From positions 20,646,001-20,710,000 of the forward strand of contig NC_079876.1 in the NCBI RefSeq assembly GCF_029227915.1: DNA of 64,000 bases. Reading direction: 5' to 3'. Source of the DNA: Hydractinia symbiolongicarpus (Eukaryota > Cnidaria > Hydrozoa > Anthoathecata > Hydractiniidae). Of this stretch, positions 46,257-55,291 are shown one piece after another; positions within the stretch are counted from its first letter, which is position 1, and the number at the start of each line of letters is the position of its first letter. The position numbers were made by a program, and so were the translations under genes. Below the pieces are notes generated by a model that saw only the letters and a list, made by a program, of their open reading frames with translations, ran no database searches and was not told the DNA's origin.

Positions 46257-46874
46257 ATGGTTGGTGGTGTACTTGTGAAAATTCCTAGTTGGGGTTCAAT
46301 TTCCATAAATAAAGGGATGTTCAAATTTGATGGAAATAATATTGAAACCAGGGATTTTTACAGAGAACCAACAGTACTAAGCATCGAGGAGGTTCAAATT
46401 GAGAACATTATACTAAGCGATCCCATCCAAGCCAACAAGGGTAAGGATGAACGGTTCGTAGTAGTCTACAAGAATGACAGTAAGATATCATCGTTATTGA
46501 TTCGAACACCAAAGGGTTTATATAGCAATGGTGGCTCGCGCTATATTGATGGCTCGTCGCTTACCATGTGATTTGACATACATCAACATCCAGAATGGTT
46601 GGAGAAATATCAGATCATCCTAGCCAGGATCGAGAAACTATATGGTAGTGAATTCACAGCCTCGCCAGTAAAGAATGATAGGAACACAAAGGTCAAGGAA
46701 TGGAATGGGGAGGTAATGACCGATTTCTATGATGCTATAGTACCAGTGAAGCAGCCGTGTGAATGTACGGCTATCATCAAGCTATCCAGCATTTATAAGC
46801 AAAGCTCCAAGCACTATCTGCAGGTCCTACTCGAAGAGTGCAAATACAAGCCTAAGGACACGACATCTTATTGA
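46257..46874 (+). pseudogene. Conserved element protein X, left copy
   Basis: A 618-nt frame with one internal stop (TGA, 46569-46571). Function not recognised. It is homologous throughout to the right-arm gene 57955-58572, which is exactly the same length. Shared features are ISINK/ISIKK, KGKDERF/GGKDNRY, LLIRTPKG/LRVKTPKI, HPEWLEKYQ/YPDWVAKYR and FYDAIVPVKQPCECTAIIKL. Mixed alpha/beta composition, no signal peptide, no membrane segment. In Polintons a gene at this position could be a DNA-binding or replication accessory protein, but that is speculation. It lies between the small zinc protein and the SAP-like protein on the same strand. Confidence 0.65.
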
Positions 46875-46918
46875 TTCAGATAACGACGAGGAACCGTTCG
46901 TTGTCGTATAATAAAACA

Positions 46919-47194
46919 ATGAATGAACTTAAAAAAGAAGCCAGAGAATTAGGGATTCGTGGTTATTCAACCCTCAAGAGAGCTGATCTTCTCGCTGCGA
47001 TTCATAAGGTAAAATATAAAGATATTGCAACAGAAACACTTGGGCCTCATTGCAAGCCATGTCTAGAAATCACAGCTATGAAAATACTAAATGAATATAT
47101 CAGAGGTCTCGAGACAAAACAAAAACGAAATATCATCTATGACGGTGATTTTATGATCGATAAAGATACCGGTGAAGTGCTTGGTGCAATTTAA
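46919..47194 (+). CDS. SAP-like small DNA-binding protein
   Basis: Intact 91-codon frame. The N-terminal segment NELKKEARELGIRGYSTLKR plus ADLLAAI matches the helix-extended-helix pattern of SAP/Rho-N motifs, which bind DNA or RNA. A CKPC pair and a C-terminal DGDFMIDKDTGEVLG follow. The polymerase at 60742 has a similar motif near its N-terminus (QLHVIAKNRGLTCYSKLRKA), so this motif recurs among the element proteins. The ATG at 46919 follows AATAAAAC. There is no right-arm counterpart. An imperfect hairpin (47188-47218) separates it from the convergent gene. Confidence 0.6.
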   Translation: MNELKKEARELGIRGYSTLKRADLLAAIHKVKYKDIATETLGPHCKPCLEITAMKILNEYIRGLETKQKRNIIYDGDFMIDKDTGEVLGAI

Positions 47195-47239
47195 TGTTTT
47201 ATACAAATCATTAAAATTATGAATATTTAGGTGCTACCT

Positions 47240-47870
47240 CTAGGTATTTCTTACATATTGTGCAGACTGCAAGTTTTTTAACAACTCAGCCCTCGCCTCG
47301 TCGCGACCTTGCGCGACTAATTGCTGCCTTTCTTGTTCATTGATAGTTTCTACAATTTTCTTCGTGCATTGTCGAATCTGCTCCTTTAGCAGCATATATT
47401 TTTGCTTCTCTTGGTTTATTAGTGAAAATTCATAATCACTTATCACTCCATTCTCGATGGCTTTCGAAATCAAATCGACAATAGTATTCAGCTTTGTTTC
47501 CGCTAATAATCATATACTATCATGCTTTTTGCGTTTGTAATTCAGCTTTTTCCCACCATGTTTTAAGGCAGTCTGCCCTACAGCTATGGCTATCCCACCC
47601 ATTGCCACTGCCAGAGGTACTCCAATACCACTCAGCATGCTCCCAATACCAACACCGCTCGTGATCACGCTTATGGAGAGCAATCCGTGGTCCATATAAT
47701 GGATCCAGGTACCATGCATTCCAAATTCAGCTTTTCACGTTGTTTAATCTCGCTTCGTAGGTATTGTCCAATCTCCTCGATCTTCCTTAGGCTATAGACC
47801 TGACTTTCATCAGGCTCATGATCCGGTGCACTCGGCGGTATACTTAAAAAAAGCTTTGCTATATCGCATA
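47240..47870 (-). pseudogene. Coiled-coil membrane protein, left copy
   Basis: Homologous to 57236-57840. Order of parts, N to C: a short leader, a basic helix (YLRSEIKQREKL), a hydrophobic glycine-rich segment (SVITSGVGIGSMLSGIGVP and LAVAMGGIAIAVG) that looks like two membrane passes, then a helical tail (LISKAIENGVISDYEFSLIN ... NEQERQQLVAQGRDEAR). Similar proteins are frequent in cnidarian Polintons; their virion role is unknown. The frame is broken at several points (around 47490-47510, 47700-47740 and near the start). Confidence 0.6.
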
Positions 47871-48547
47871 ATGCATAGTAATTTCCACGAAAGGGTTCTT
47901 TTCTTCTTGATATTCGTTTATGAGCATGAAATCTAACCTGTCTGTTGAACCCTTAATGGGGAGGTATACAGGAGTGTCGAAACTCCATGTCACCATATCT
48001 CCCCAAGCGTTTAGCTCTTTGATTGGAAGCACGGCTAGTATATTGGATTTCTCACCATTTAAAAGAGAATAATCCGGATCCAGCTGGGGGCATACGAGTC
48101 TCAGCCGCTGAAGAATGTCTGTGCTGTACCTTCTGTCGTAGTCACCCACTGAAAATAGTACCTTGTTATTAAAAGCATACCCCATAAGGTCCTGCAGCGG
48201 TTGATCAATTATCACAACATACCCTTTATTAACCATAATCCTACACACGCCGTTTCTGAGTACAAATAGCTCTATCCTATCCCCTGCTTGGGTTTTGACA
48301 ATAGCCGAGAGATCCTCGATTCTACACAAGCCCACCTCGATTTGGATTGTGACTTCCAATGGCCCTACATTACACGTCCCGTCATTCATCTTGGCACAAG
48401 CTTTATAGATATTGAATTCACTCTTTTTATAAAGATTCACCCACCTAGGTCGAATACTTATGTATTTTAGAGCGATCATTGAATCCTCCCCAGATATTCA
48501 TCAAAGACTATAGGCTTTTCGATATCAGTAATATACAATTGCTTCAT
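47859..48547 (-). pseudogene. Candidate minor capsid (penton-like) protein, left copy
   Basis: About 229 codons, homologous to 56564-57235. Beta-rich sequence with ALKYISIRPRW, RIEDLSAIV, QRLRLVCPQLD, LPIKELNAWGDMVTWSFDTP and YLPIKGSTDRLDFMLINEY. The last part, a short strand followed by a bulky-residue hairpin, is reminiscent of single-jelly-roll penton proteins of Polintons, and size and position next to other virion genes agree. This is inference, not a domain match. The start is the ATG inside the palindrome at 48544-48567; one frameshift lies near 48481. Confidence 0.45.
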
Positions 48548-48567
48548 GTTTCTTTCAAGAAACATGA
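48544..48567. promoter_or_regulatory. Palindrome holding divergent start codons
   Basis: TCATGTTTCTT, two central bases, then AAGAAACATGA. The minus-strand gene (48547) starts in one arm, and the plus-strand gene can start in either arm (48546 or 48564). The transcripts would be divergent and overlap at their 5' ends unless promoters lie inside the neighbouring coding regions. Confidence 0.6.
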
Positions 48568-48749
48568 ATATATATAGCTATAACCCAAAGGCAAAATACA
48601 AGTTGAATCATGGCAGGTACCTGGAGCAGTTAAAGGGCTCGGATATTACGAACCAAGACATTGTTATTGACGCGAAAGGGTCCTCATTCAAGGTTAAATT
48701 CCCCAATATTTCTGTTGGCTACATGTTCCATGCTAACCCCTTCGATTAA
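48564..48749 (+). pseudogene. Small conserved virion-type protein, left copy
   Basis: 61 codons with NPKAKYKLNHGRYLEQLKGS and KVKFPNISVGYMFHANPFD. It aligns loosely with the right-arm 56311-56556 (QPQGKVQVKQGEWAL ... VAFPEFSKYALKIPTN), and both sit head-to-head with the candidate minor capsid gene. A further open segment with CIRC...C occurs after the stop (to about 48885), so the frame may be broken. Unknown function. Confidence 0.45.
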
Positions 48750-48939
48750 TGCTTGCAGGGCCCACCCTTTCAGCCTCTGGTCAACACAATTGAACTTCGC
48801 TGTATTCGCTGCAACATCAGGTTGTGGGATATCGATGCAGCACCTAACGTCTCCATTACCCTTTGTACGCGCCGTGTATAGGTTCCATGTCTATTTCCAA
48901 ATTCGGAAGATCCTCGAAGAATTGGAGGTATCGTTGCTT

Positions 48940-49658
48940 GGCTCCTCCCATTTTAATTCTATCAACAATCCGTTCAATATGGAAAGATTTAGACGTCTGG
49001 CCCGTGAATTTGGAGTATCTGCAAGTGAGCATGAATGGAAAAATGAAACGTTGAGTAGTAGTTGGCAAGCCAAACGTAAAGATTTTCCCGGTGCAGGACC
49101 TAGTTATTTTGATGAAAATTCATGGTCGAGGTGGGTAATTGAGAAAAGCCAAGGCCTTACCCGTATTGGTATTGAAAAGTTATCCCAAAACGTTATATAT
49201 TGCGCGTATTTGATTTTGGAGAGCTAAGCCAATGCGCGATCAGGAATTATTGGGAATCAAGGCAGTTCTACCGATGCCCAAGGACTATACTTGACGACCT
49301 TCGAACAGCTGGTGATTAGACCTACAAATACAGGTAGAGAGATTAGTGAATTCGAGAACGTACTCAGATATGCACGAAGCAAGGTCGACTATAGTGGCGT
49401 ATATATGATCTCAAGCGATATGTCACTGATAACAATATCCTGATCAGTCAGGACCATTTCAAGATTGGTATCAATCCCAATATTAACGCTCCGCATGCTG
49501 TCGCCATACCAAGGAAGCATCATCAACCCTCCAAGGTACCAAGAATGCATCCTCCTCCAGCAGCCTCATCGTCAGCATTAGCTCACGAGGAAACTAAGGC
49601 TACGATTATCACTGTGGGGATATTGTTAATTATCACCTATATATGGATGAAACATTAA
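48940..49658 (+). pseudogene. Tail-anchored virion-type protein, left copy
   Basis: Homologous to 55292-56167. Recognisable blocks are RRLAREFG, WVIEKSQGLTRIGIEKLSQN, EFENVLRYARSKV and a C-terminal membrane anchor, TIITVGILLIITYIWMKH. The first block runs to a stop at 49225-49227; later blocks lie in other frames, so there are several frameshifts. Compared with the right copy it lacks the long proline/histidine repeat before the anchor and has a short proline-rich stretch (PRMHPPPAASSSALAH). A hairpin follows the stop. Confidence 0.55.
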
Positions 49659-49666
49659 GATTGTCA

Positions 49667-49691
49667 TCTGGTAAGTTGGTGGTTTACCAGA
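49667..49691. terminator. Stem-loop between convergent genes
   Basis: An 8-bp stem TCTGGTAA/TTACCAGA with a 9-base loop, nine bases after the plus-strand stop (49658) and just beyond the minus-strand gene end (49697). Confidence 0.5.
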
Positions 49692-49696
49692 ATAAT

Positions 49697-50681
49697 CTAC
49701 GATCTGTTCCCACTCCTTCTGTTACCTACATAGGCAACGACGATGTCCACACCAGCAGCCAAGGCCATATACAAGTGCTTCGCTACATATTCGACAACCC
49801 TCGCTGCAACTCTGAAAAAGAACGACACCACAGTGCCAATGATCCCTGGTAGCGCAGCACCTGCTTTACCGGCTAGGTACTTCAAAAATCTCCCGAGTAT
49901 TTTAAGCTGTTTCCGCACAAACCCCTTGTCATCGGCACTTCCTCCTGTACTTCCTACGGCGCTTGTTCTTCCTCCAGTGACAGCGAGCACGATGGTGGAA
50001 ACCAGTAGACCAACAGCAGAAATAACGCTGGCGATAATCAAGCCTTGTTCCTTGAACAAGATCTTGAGCTTTTCGACCAAGGTTTTATCATCCCCAGCAA
50101 TCTTTATCAGAGTCTCCTTGATAATCTTCAGCTGCCTCTGAATCTCGGAGGAAAATACGCCGTGTTGCTCTCGTAGGGCTTTCTTCTCATCCCGCAGTTT
50201 CGATAGGTGTAATATAGCCTTCAAACCCCATACCCCTCAAGCAATTCTTGGGGCGTAGCATCCTCAGCAGTGTCGATCCAATAATTCTAAATTCGCCATT
50301 ATCTTCCCTTGTGAGTCTTATATCATCGAAAAAAAGCTGGTTATTGTTCAGCCTAAAATTGTCGTAAGGTATCGCATCTAGCTTCGGCTCCTCATTCAAC
50401 CCCACCGCAAGATGTTTGTAAAAGCTAACAACCTTCGACCTTTTCAGCCTTTCCCCTAGACTTAGCGTAGTGTCGTCTCCTTCCTTCTCCAGCAACCTTT
50501 GCAACCATTCCGGTTGACTTAGCGTGGTGTCTGTCTCAGTCGCTTCTATCCCACTCGCCTGGGGCTCAGTGCTTGTATCTGGAATATCCTCGGGTCGAAG
50601 GTTCTCACTCTCGCTACTAAACTCCTCAGGTTCGTCTGGAATGCCTGCCTCTGGCGTAAAGTCTCCTTCGTATATTGGCAT
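49697..50681 (-). pseudogene. Coiled-coil/transmembrane structural protein, left copy
   Basis: Homologous to 54025-55290. The N-terminal acidic leader (MPIYEGDFTPEAGIPDEPEE) is intact to 50187. The C-terminal half is in another frame and has a coiled coil (SSEIQRQLKIIKETLIKIAG), a membrane segment (IIASVISAVGLLVSTIVLAV) and a glycine-rich linker. The conserved amphipathic end is LKYLAGKAGAALPGIIGTVV followed by a second hydrophobic stretch. Relative to the right copy, about 150 codons in the middle are deleted near 50225, at the frame change. Start context AATAAATG; divergent from the capsid gene by 29 bp. Confidence 0.65.
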
Positions 50682-50710
50682 TTATTTCAACCACCAGCCT
50701 ACCTAAATAA
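50682..50710. promoter_or_regulatory. 29-bp divergent intergenic region, left arm
   Basis: Separates the divergent starts of the coiled-coil membrane gene (50681, -) and the capsid gene (50711, +). Each start has AATAAATG. The mirrored pair in the right arm is separated by exactly the same distance. Confidence 0.7.
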
Positions 50711-51803
50711 ATGAGTGTTTTTGGAAGACTAAACCCTTGTCAGGAAGTCAAGACTATGCTCGCTGTCAAAGGCAAGAGGCAGCGGGTTAAAGTGAGCCAC
50801 GTACCATCTACGATTGGTCACAATGAGGATCTCTATGTAGAGATCCCAGACATGGGTCGGGATGATGTTATATTTCCTGGGAGTATCAGGCTCCTGTTTG
50901 ACCTCGAGCTACAAGGGACTAATACGAAGCGTACAATCGTTAGTAATATTGGGAAGGCCCTGGTGCGTTACCTACGTATTACTTTGAAAGGACGGGACAA
51001 TTTGCGCTTTACAGGTAAAAGCGTCTGACCATGTAGGAACAAATGAGTAGCGTGCTATAGCCGCGGCGTACGGAAACACCTTTTGTATTCTGTTGGGGAA
51101 AATGTTCGAGTTGACGATAGATCTCCCGTTTTATCAACATGGACTCCACGATAGGCTACAGTTCGTTCTACATTTTGCTTCATAAAAAAAATCTCTAACA
51201 TTTCGCTCGAGTTTGAAGAATTAGTAAATGAGGATCTGGCGAGCGCTATGATGTCGCGATACAGCCGCCTCGCCCTACCATACGAACGAGTATTGAGGAG
51301 TAAAGTGTTGACTATGAAGAAAAGTGATACATACTACAATCTCCAAGTCGATACCCCTTGCTAAATCCTTGGTGGGTATATTACTACTATTCGTCGATCC
51401 TGGAGTATCCAAGGCTTATGCGGGTGTCAATGAGCAATTCTACAATCCCAAAATCGAAAAGATTTCTGTTACGGTGGAGGGTGAGCCCAATGAGCTGTAT
51501 TCACATGCTATGCTCCCTCGAGATCATTTGCAGCAGATCGTTGAATTATTTGGGTGCCATGATAGTGAAGTGACCATAGGTCAATTTTTCACCGAGCGCT
51601 ATGCGCTATTCATTGATTTCAGGGCAACACCTGATCGTGGCCTACATGGTAGTAGGCGGCCTCTGCAAAGGTTATCGGACGGTATAGCCCTGCACATGAC
51701 GAAAAAAGCGGATGGCAATGGAGATATTAGGTGCTACGTCGTCCTTATCCAAGACGCGAAATTAAACATTCTGGATGGCAGGTTCCACAGTGTCGAATAT
51801 TAA
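50711..51803 (+). pseudogene. Candidate major capsid protein, left copy (deleted)
   Basis: Homologous to 52716-53995. The start (SHVPSTIGHNEDLYVEIPDM, FPGSIRLLFDLEL, TKRTIVSNIGKALVR) and end (NEQFYNPKIEKISVTVEGEP, GLHG, DAKLNILDGRFHSVEY) match the pattern I recall for the double-jelly-roll capsid protein of Polintons. The order of motifs, an N-terminal barrel, a PFY segment and a C-terminal VTVEG barrel, also fits. About 55 codons after 51010 are missing relative to the right copy, and stops or frameshifts occur between 51026 and 51360. The last part, from about 51360, is open. Capsid assignment is by pattern; a structure prediction would settle it. Confidence 0.6.
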
Positions 51804-51846
51804 GAGATCAAAATTTGTTTTTGTAGGCCTTGGGTCTACAAAATAA

Positions 51847-52245
51847 ATGGCAACAATTGGTGTACTCGTAGCAGGTGCAGCGATTAATGCATTGGCCTTT
51901 AGTAGCTCTAATTTTCTATTTAGTAAACTCAGTGGGCACGGCGAGGAAGAGCGACGAAGGCACGATTTAGCGGTTGAAAAGCTTCAAGCTGCCCAAACCC
52001 AATGGGTAAGAGATAGGCAAGCGAAGATTGATGCATACAATAAGAGAAGGAAGGAACAAAGGCAAGCTGGGGAGAGTCTCAAGGAGCTCGACGAGGAAAT
52101 GCGGGAGTACTTCATTGCAACCATAGAGAAGGCCCCAGAGCTCTCAGATTTTTACACACCTAGCAAAGGCCAAAAAGACGGTGAATTCGCTTTTATAGTG
52201 GGATCGTTGGCCTTGCTCGGCCTTGCGGCTTACAAATGGGCATAG
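51847..52245 (+). CDS. Small tail-anchored coiled-coil protein, left copy
   Basis: Intact 132-codon frame. The N-terminal hydrophobic segment (IGVLVAGAAINALAF) is followed by LFSKLSGHGEEERRRHDLAV and a charged coiled coil (about residues 30-95). Then come LSDFYTPSKGQ and a C-terminal hydrophobic stretch (FAFIVGSLALLGLAAYKW). Proteins of this pattern (FSKL..., charged helix, DFYxPS) are recurrent next to capsid genes in cnidarian Polintons as I recall them; function unknown. It follows the capsid gene on the same strand with an AATAAATG start. Its 3' end is the AATAAA-loop hairpin at 52254-52283. Confidence 0.7.
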   Translation: MATIGVLVAGAAINALAFSSSNFLFSKLSGHGEEERRRHDLAVEKLQAAQTQWVRDRQAKIDAYNKRRKEQRQAGESLKELDEEMREYFIATIEKAPELSDFYTPSKGQKDGEFAFIVGSLALLGLAAYKWA

Positions 52246-52253
52246 ATATATGT

Positions 52254-52283
52254 TTTTCGACATCTAATAAAAGATGTCGAAAA
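52254..52283 (+). terminator. Hairpin with AATAAA loop (plus strand)
   Basis: A perfect 12-bp stem TTTTCGACATCT/AGATGTCGAAAA whose six-base loop is AATAAA (52266-52271), eight bases after the stop of the plus-strand gene. It combines a stem-loop with a canonical poly(A) signal. Confidence 0.75.
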
Positions 52284-52289
52284 CAATGT

Positions 52290-52324
52290 GTTTTTAACAT
52301 GTCTTTATTATACATGTTAAAAAC
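52290..52324 (-). terminator. Hairpin with AATAAA loop (minus strand)
   Basis: A perfect 13-bp stem GTTTTTAACATGT/ACATGTTAAAAAC with a nine-base loop that reads ATAATAAAG on the minus strand. It lies three bases beyond the stop of the minus-strand gene and mirrors the preceding hairpin with a different stem sequence. Confidence 0.75.
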
Positions 52325-52327
52325 GTT

Positions 52328-52708
52328 TTACAAATATTTGTAAGCTACGAAACCTAAGGGTAAGGTAAGCTTGCCGCTTTCTTGCTGCTTCGAGGGTGTG
52401 TAAAAATTGGTCAATTTTGGAACCTTACTATTTGACGCGATGTAGTATTTGTACAGGTCGTCATCGAGTTCGCGAAGGCTCTTACCAGCCCTTATTTGCA
52501 GTTCCCTTTGCTCAGCAAACCAGTCCAATTTGGCTTGTCTGTCTCGTACCCATTGAGCCTGGGCATTTTGGAGCTTTTCCATGGCCTCGTCATGTTTCTT
52601 CCGCTCGGCTTCGCCGTGTCCTGAAAGCTTAGAAAACAAGAACTTTGTACCGCTAAATGCTAATGCGTTGATAGCAGCGCCTGCAACGATAACAGCTATT
52701 GTCGCCAT
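52328..52708 (-). CDS. Small tail-anchored coiled-coil protein, right copy
   Basis: Intact 126-codon frame, homologous along its whole length to 51847-52245. It has an N-terminal hydrophobic segment (IAVIVAGAAINALAF), LFSKLSGHGEAERKKHDEAM, a charged coiled coil, LTNFYTPSKQQ and a shorter hydrophobic end (LTLPLGFVAYKYL). About two thirds of residues are the same, with differences spread evenly. The capsid gene stop lies seven bases upstream, and AATAAAGG precedes the ATG. Both copies are undamaged although most neighbours are broken. Confidence 0.7.
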   Translation of the reverse strand: MATIAVIVAGAAINALAFSGTKFLFSKLSGHGEAERKKHDEAMEKLQNAQAQWVRDRQAKLDWFAEQRELQIRAGKSLRELDDDLYKYYIASNSKVPKLTNFYTPSKQQESGKLTLPLGFVAYKYL

Positions 52709-52715
52709 CCTTTAT

Positions 52716-53995
52716 TTAGTACTCCACCGAGTTGAAGCGCCCATCTAGTATATTCAGTTGAGCATCTTGGAGCAGGTAAACATAGCATCTGAAATCCCCG
52801 GTTCCGTCAGATTTTTTAGTCATATGGAGGGTAATGCCATCACTTAGACGTTGTAGGGGTTCTACCAGAGCCATGTAGGGTATCTTCAGGAGAGGCTCTG
52901 AAGTCTACAAACAGCGCAAATCTCTCGTTGAAAAACTGGCCAATGGTCACGTTCAAGTCATGACTGCCGAAAATGTTGACGATCTGCTCAAGGTGATCTT
53001 TAGGGAGCATCGCATGAGATTATAACTCATTGGGTTGTTCCCCTTCCACGGTTACGCTTATCTTCTCAATTTTTTGATTATAGAACACCTCGTTGACACC
53101 AGCATAGGGCTTCACGTTTGCAGGGTCTATGAAGAGTAGCAAGACACCCTTCAAACTTTTCGCGGGGGTATCGATTTGGAGGTTATAGCTTGTATCGGCC
53201 TTTTTCATGGTCACCACCTTACTTCTTAGAATTCTTTCATAGAGCAAAGCGAGACGACTATACCTTGACATCATGGCACTTGCTAGGACTTCATGAGTAA
53301 TCTTGTCAAACTCCAGCTTGATGTTGGTGATTTTGTACGCTGCGTCGACTGCCTTGGCTGCCGTGCTTCCCGAGGCTGTTGTACATGCATCTTTGATCAC
53401 GTCGCCGTATGGTGCAGAATGTATTACAAACTGCAACCTGTCGTACAATCCCGATAGATAGAACGGCAAGTCTCGGGTCAATTCAAATTTCGCCTAACGG
53501 GATACAGAAGGTGTTTCCATAGGCGGCAGCGATGGCCTTTTCTTCATCCGTCCCGACATGATTACTAGCATTGACCTGTAAGGTCCTGATTGTTCCGTCG
53601 TTTGGGTTGATGCCGTCAAGAATGAGGTTGTTGTCACGATCGAACTTGGGAAGCCAGAGATCCCGGTACACTTCCAGGGTGCTGAAATCGCTTATGTTCT
53701 GCACCTCGTTGCTGTTTAAGGTAATACGTAGATCTCTAACCAGACTTTTGCCAATGTTGCTGACAATGGTACGCTTTGTATTGCTACCTGTCAGCGTCAG
53801 GTCAAACAAGAGCTTGAGAGTCCCCGGAAAAATGACATCATTTTGGGACATATTGGGAATATCAACATAGAGGTCTTCGTTCTGGTTGATTGTTGAGGAG
53901 ATGTGGCTTATCTGAACCCGTTGTTTCCGCCCTTTAATACCAAAAAGCTGCTTCGTCTCTGCGCAGGGTTCTAAGGTAGTTCCGAATGCACTCAT
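52716..53995 (-). pseudogene. Candidate major capsid protein, right copy
   Basis: About 426 codons. N-terminal barrel motifs: VQISHISSTINQNEDLYVDI, FPGTLKLLFDLTL, NIGKSLVRDLRI. The middle has AAAYGNTFCIPLGEI and LPFYLSGLYDRLQFVIH, then LEFDKITHEVLASAM. The C-terminal barrel has LKGVLLLFIDP and NEVFYNQKIEKISVTVEGEQ. The FY...L.DRL.F and VTVEG motifs and size agree with Polinton-type double-jelly-roll capsid proteins. Breaks: a frameshift near 53482, a stop at 53020-53022 replacing a conserved tyrosine, and a further frameshift near 52880. It is more complete than the left copy. Divergent from 54025 by 29 bp. Confidence 0.62.
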
Positions 53996-54024
53996 GTTTA
54001 TTATATAGGGAAATCTTCTAATAA
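53996..54024. promoter_or_regulatory. 29-bp divergent intergenic region, right arm
   Basis: Between capsid (53995, -) and coiled-coil membrane gene (54025, +). Sequence GTTTATTATATAGGGAAATC then TTCTAATAA; AATAAA lies two bases before one ATG and overlaps the other. TATATA in the middle could serve as a bidirectional TATA element. Confidence 0.65.
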
Positions 54025-55290
54025 ATGGCTGATAATCCAGTATTTACGCATGAGGATGATATTGGTAGGGATGATAAAGGTGGGAGGGATGATACGCCAT
54101 CGACGCAGCAACTTCCTGGAACGCCGGGGACTTCATCGTCGGGACAACACTCGGGTACACGTAGGCAATTGGAGGCTGGGGGAACAGAATTTGGAAGACG
54201 ATGTCATTTGAATATGACACCAAAGGATAAAAACTATGATTATTTTAGGGTAGGTGAGGGTAAAAAGCTTATTTTTAGGAAGATAACGATGGGAGAACAA
54301 ATCCTTAAGGAGATAGTTCTTATGACTAAGAATGGTAAGTTAGAGGCCCCTAACACTACGCGTCTGAAGGCCTTAGGTTTTGACAAATATCAAACACCCA
54401 ACAGAGGTAGTAGGGCAACGGCCCACAACCTCGCCAATAGGGTTAATGTCCTTTTGTTGAATAAGGGTAAGGAGAAGGCTTCGGGTAAAGAGAAGGAGGA
54501 GGGTGAGATAATCCAGATGGAAACAATAGACGGTATTCAAAATTTTGCATATAATGTGCAGGGTTTTGTCGATACTTCGTTTGTTGGCACCGACGACGCT
54601 GCAATCGAGGACATTGATATGAGAGAAGTAAGGCTCGAAATTCAAAACCTACAGGATAACATTAAAAAATTGAATGTTGATATTATTTCATATAATAATG
54701 ATATAAGAACAAAAGAGAATAGGTTGAAAGAACTTAAGAAAAAGGCCGGTGGGCAAAGGGATAGGGATATTGCCAAACTTGAGAAGGATATTGAAAGATT
54801 GAAAAGGGATAGGAAGGTTGTACTGGATAGGCACGGTCTACTTTCCTCTGAGATTTTTAAGCATCTGAAAAATATCAAGGATACACTAATGAAAATTGCC
54901 GGAGATTACATGCCTTTGTTGGAGAAGCTTAAGGTTTAGTTCAGGGAGCATGGTATAACTATAGCGAGTATCGTCTCGGCTATTGGACTGCTAGTTTCCA
55001 TCATTGTGCTATCCGTGACAGGAGGTTCTACCGCGGCGGGTGCTGCAGGAGGAAGTGCCGCAGGAGGTGCAGTAAAATGGTTTGTAGAGAAGCAGCTTGA
55101 AAGGCTCAGAAACTTCCTTAAATACCTAGCAGGCAAAGAAGGTGCCGCATTACCTGGTATCATCGGTACGGTTGTATCCTTCTTTCTGAGAGTAGCGGCA
55201 ACTATTGTCGTATACGCAGCCAGGCATCTGTATATTGCAATCGCGGCCGTCGCTGGGTTTGTCGTGTTATATGTTGGAAAGAGGAAATAA
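54025..55290 (+). pseudogene. Coiled-coil/transmembrane structural protein, right copy
   Basis: 422 codons with a single in-frame stop (TAG, 54937-54939). Parts in order: an acidic, low-complexity leader (residues 1-60); a globular segment (YDYFRVGEGKKLIFRKITMG, about 70-145); long coiled coils (about 195-280: LEIQNLQDNIKKLNVDIISY and KELKKKAGGQRDRDIAKLEK); then SSEIFKHLKNIKDTLMKIAG. After the stop come a membrane segment (ITIASIVSAIGLLVSIIVLS), a Gly/Ala linker and the conserved LKYLAGKEGAALPGIIGTVV with a terminal hydrophobic helix. The layout suggests a membrane-interacting virion protein; its function is unknown. Confidence 0.65.
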
Positions 55291-55291
55291 G

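Noticed and set aside
47859-48470. Plus-strand ORF at 48288-48470 and similar minus-strand frames at 48856-49073
   Set aside because: Antisense to conserved virus-like genes with paralogues in the other arm; no independent support.
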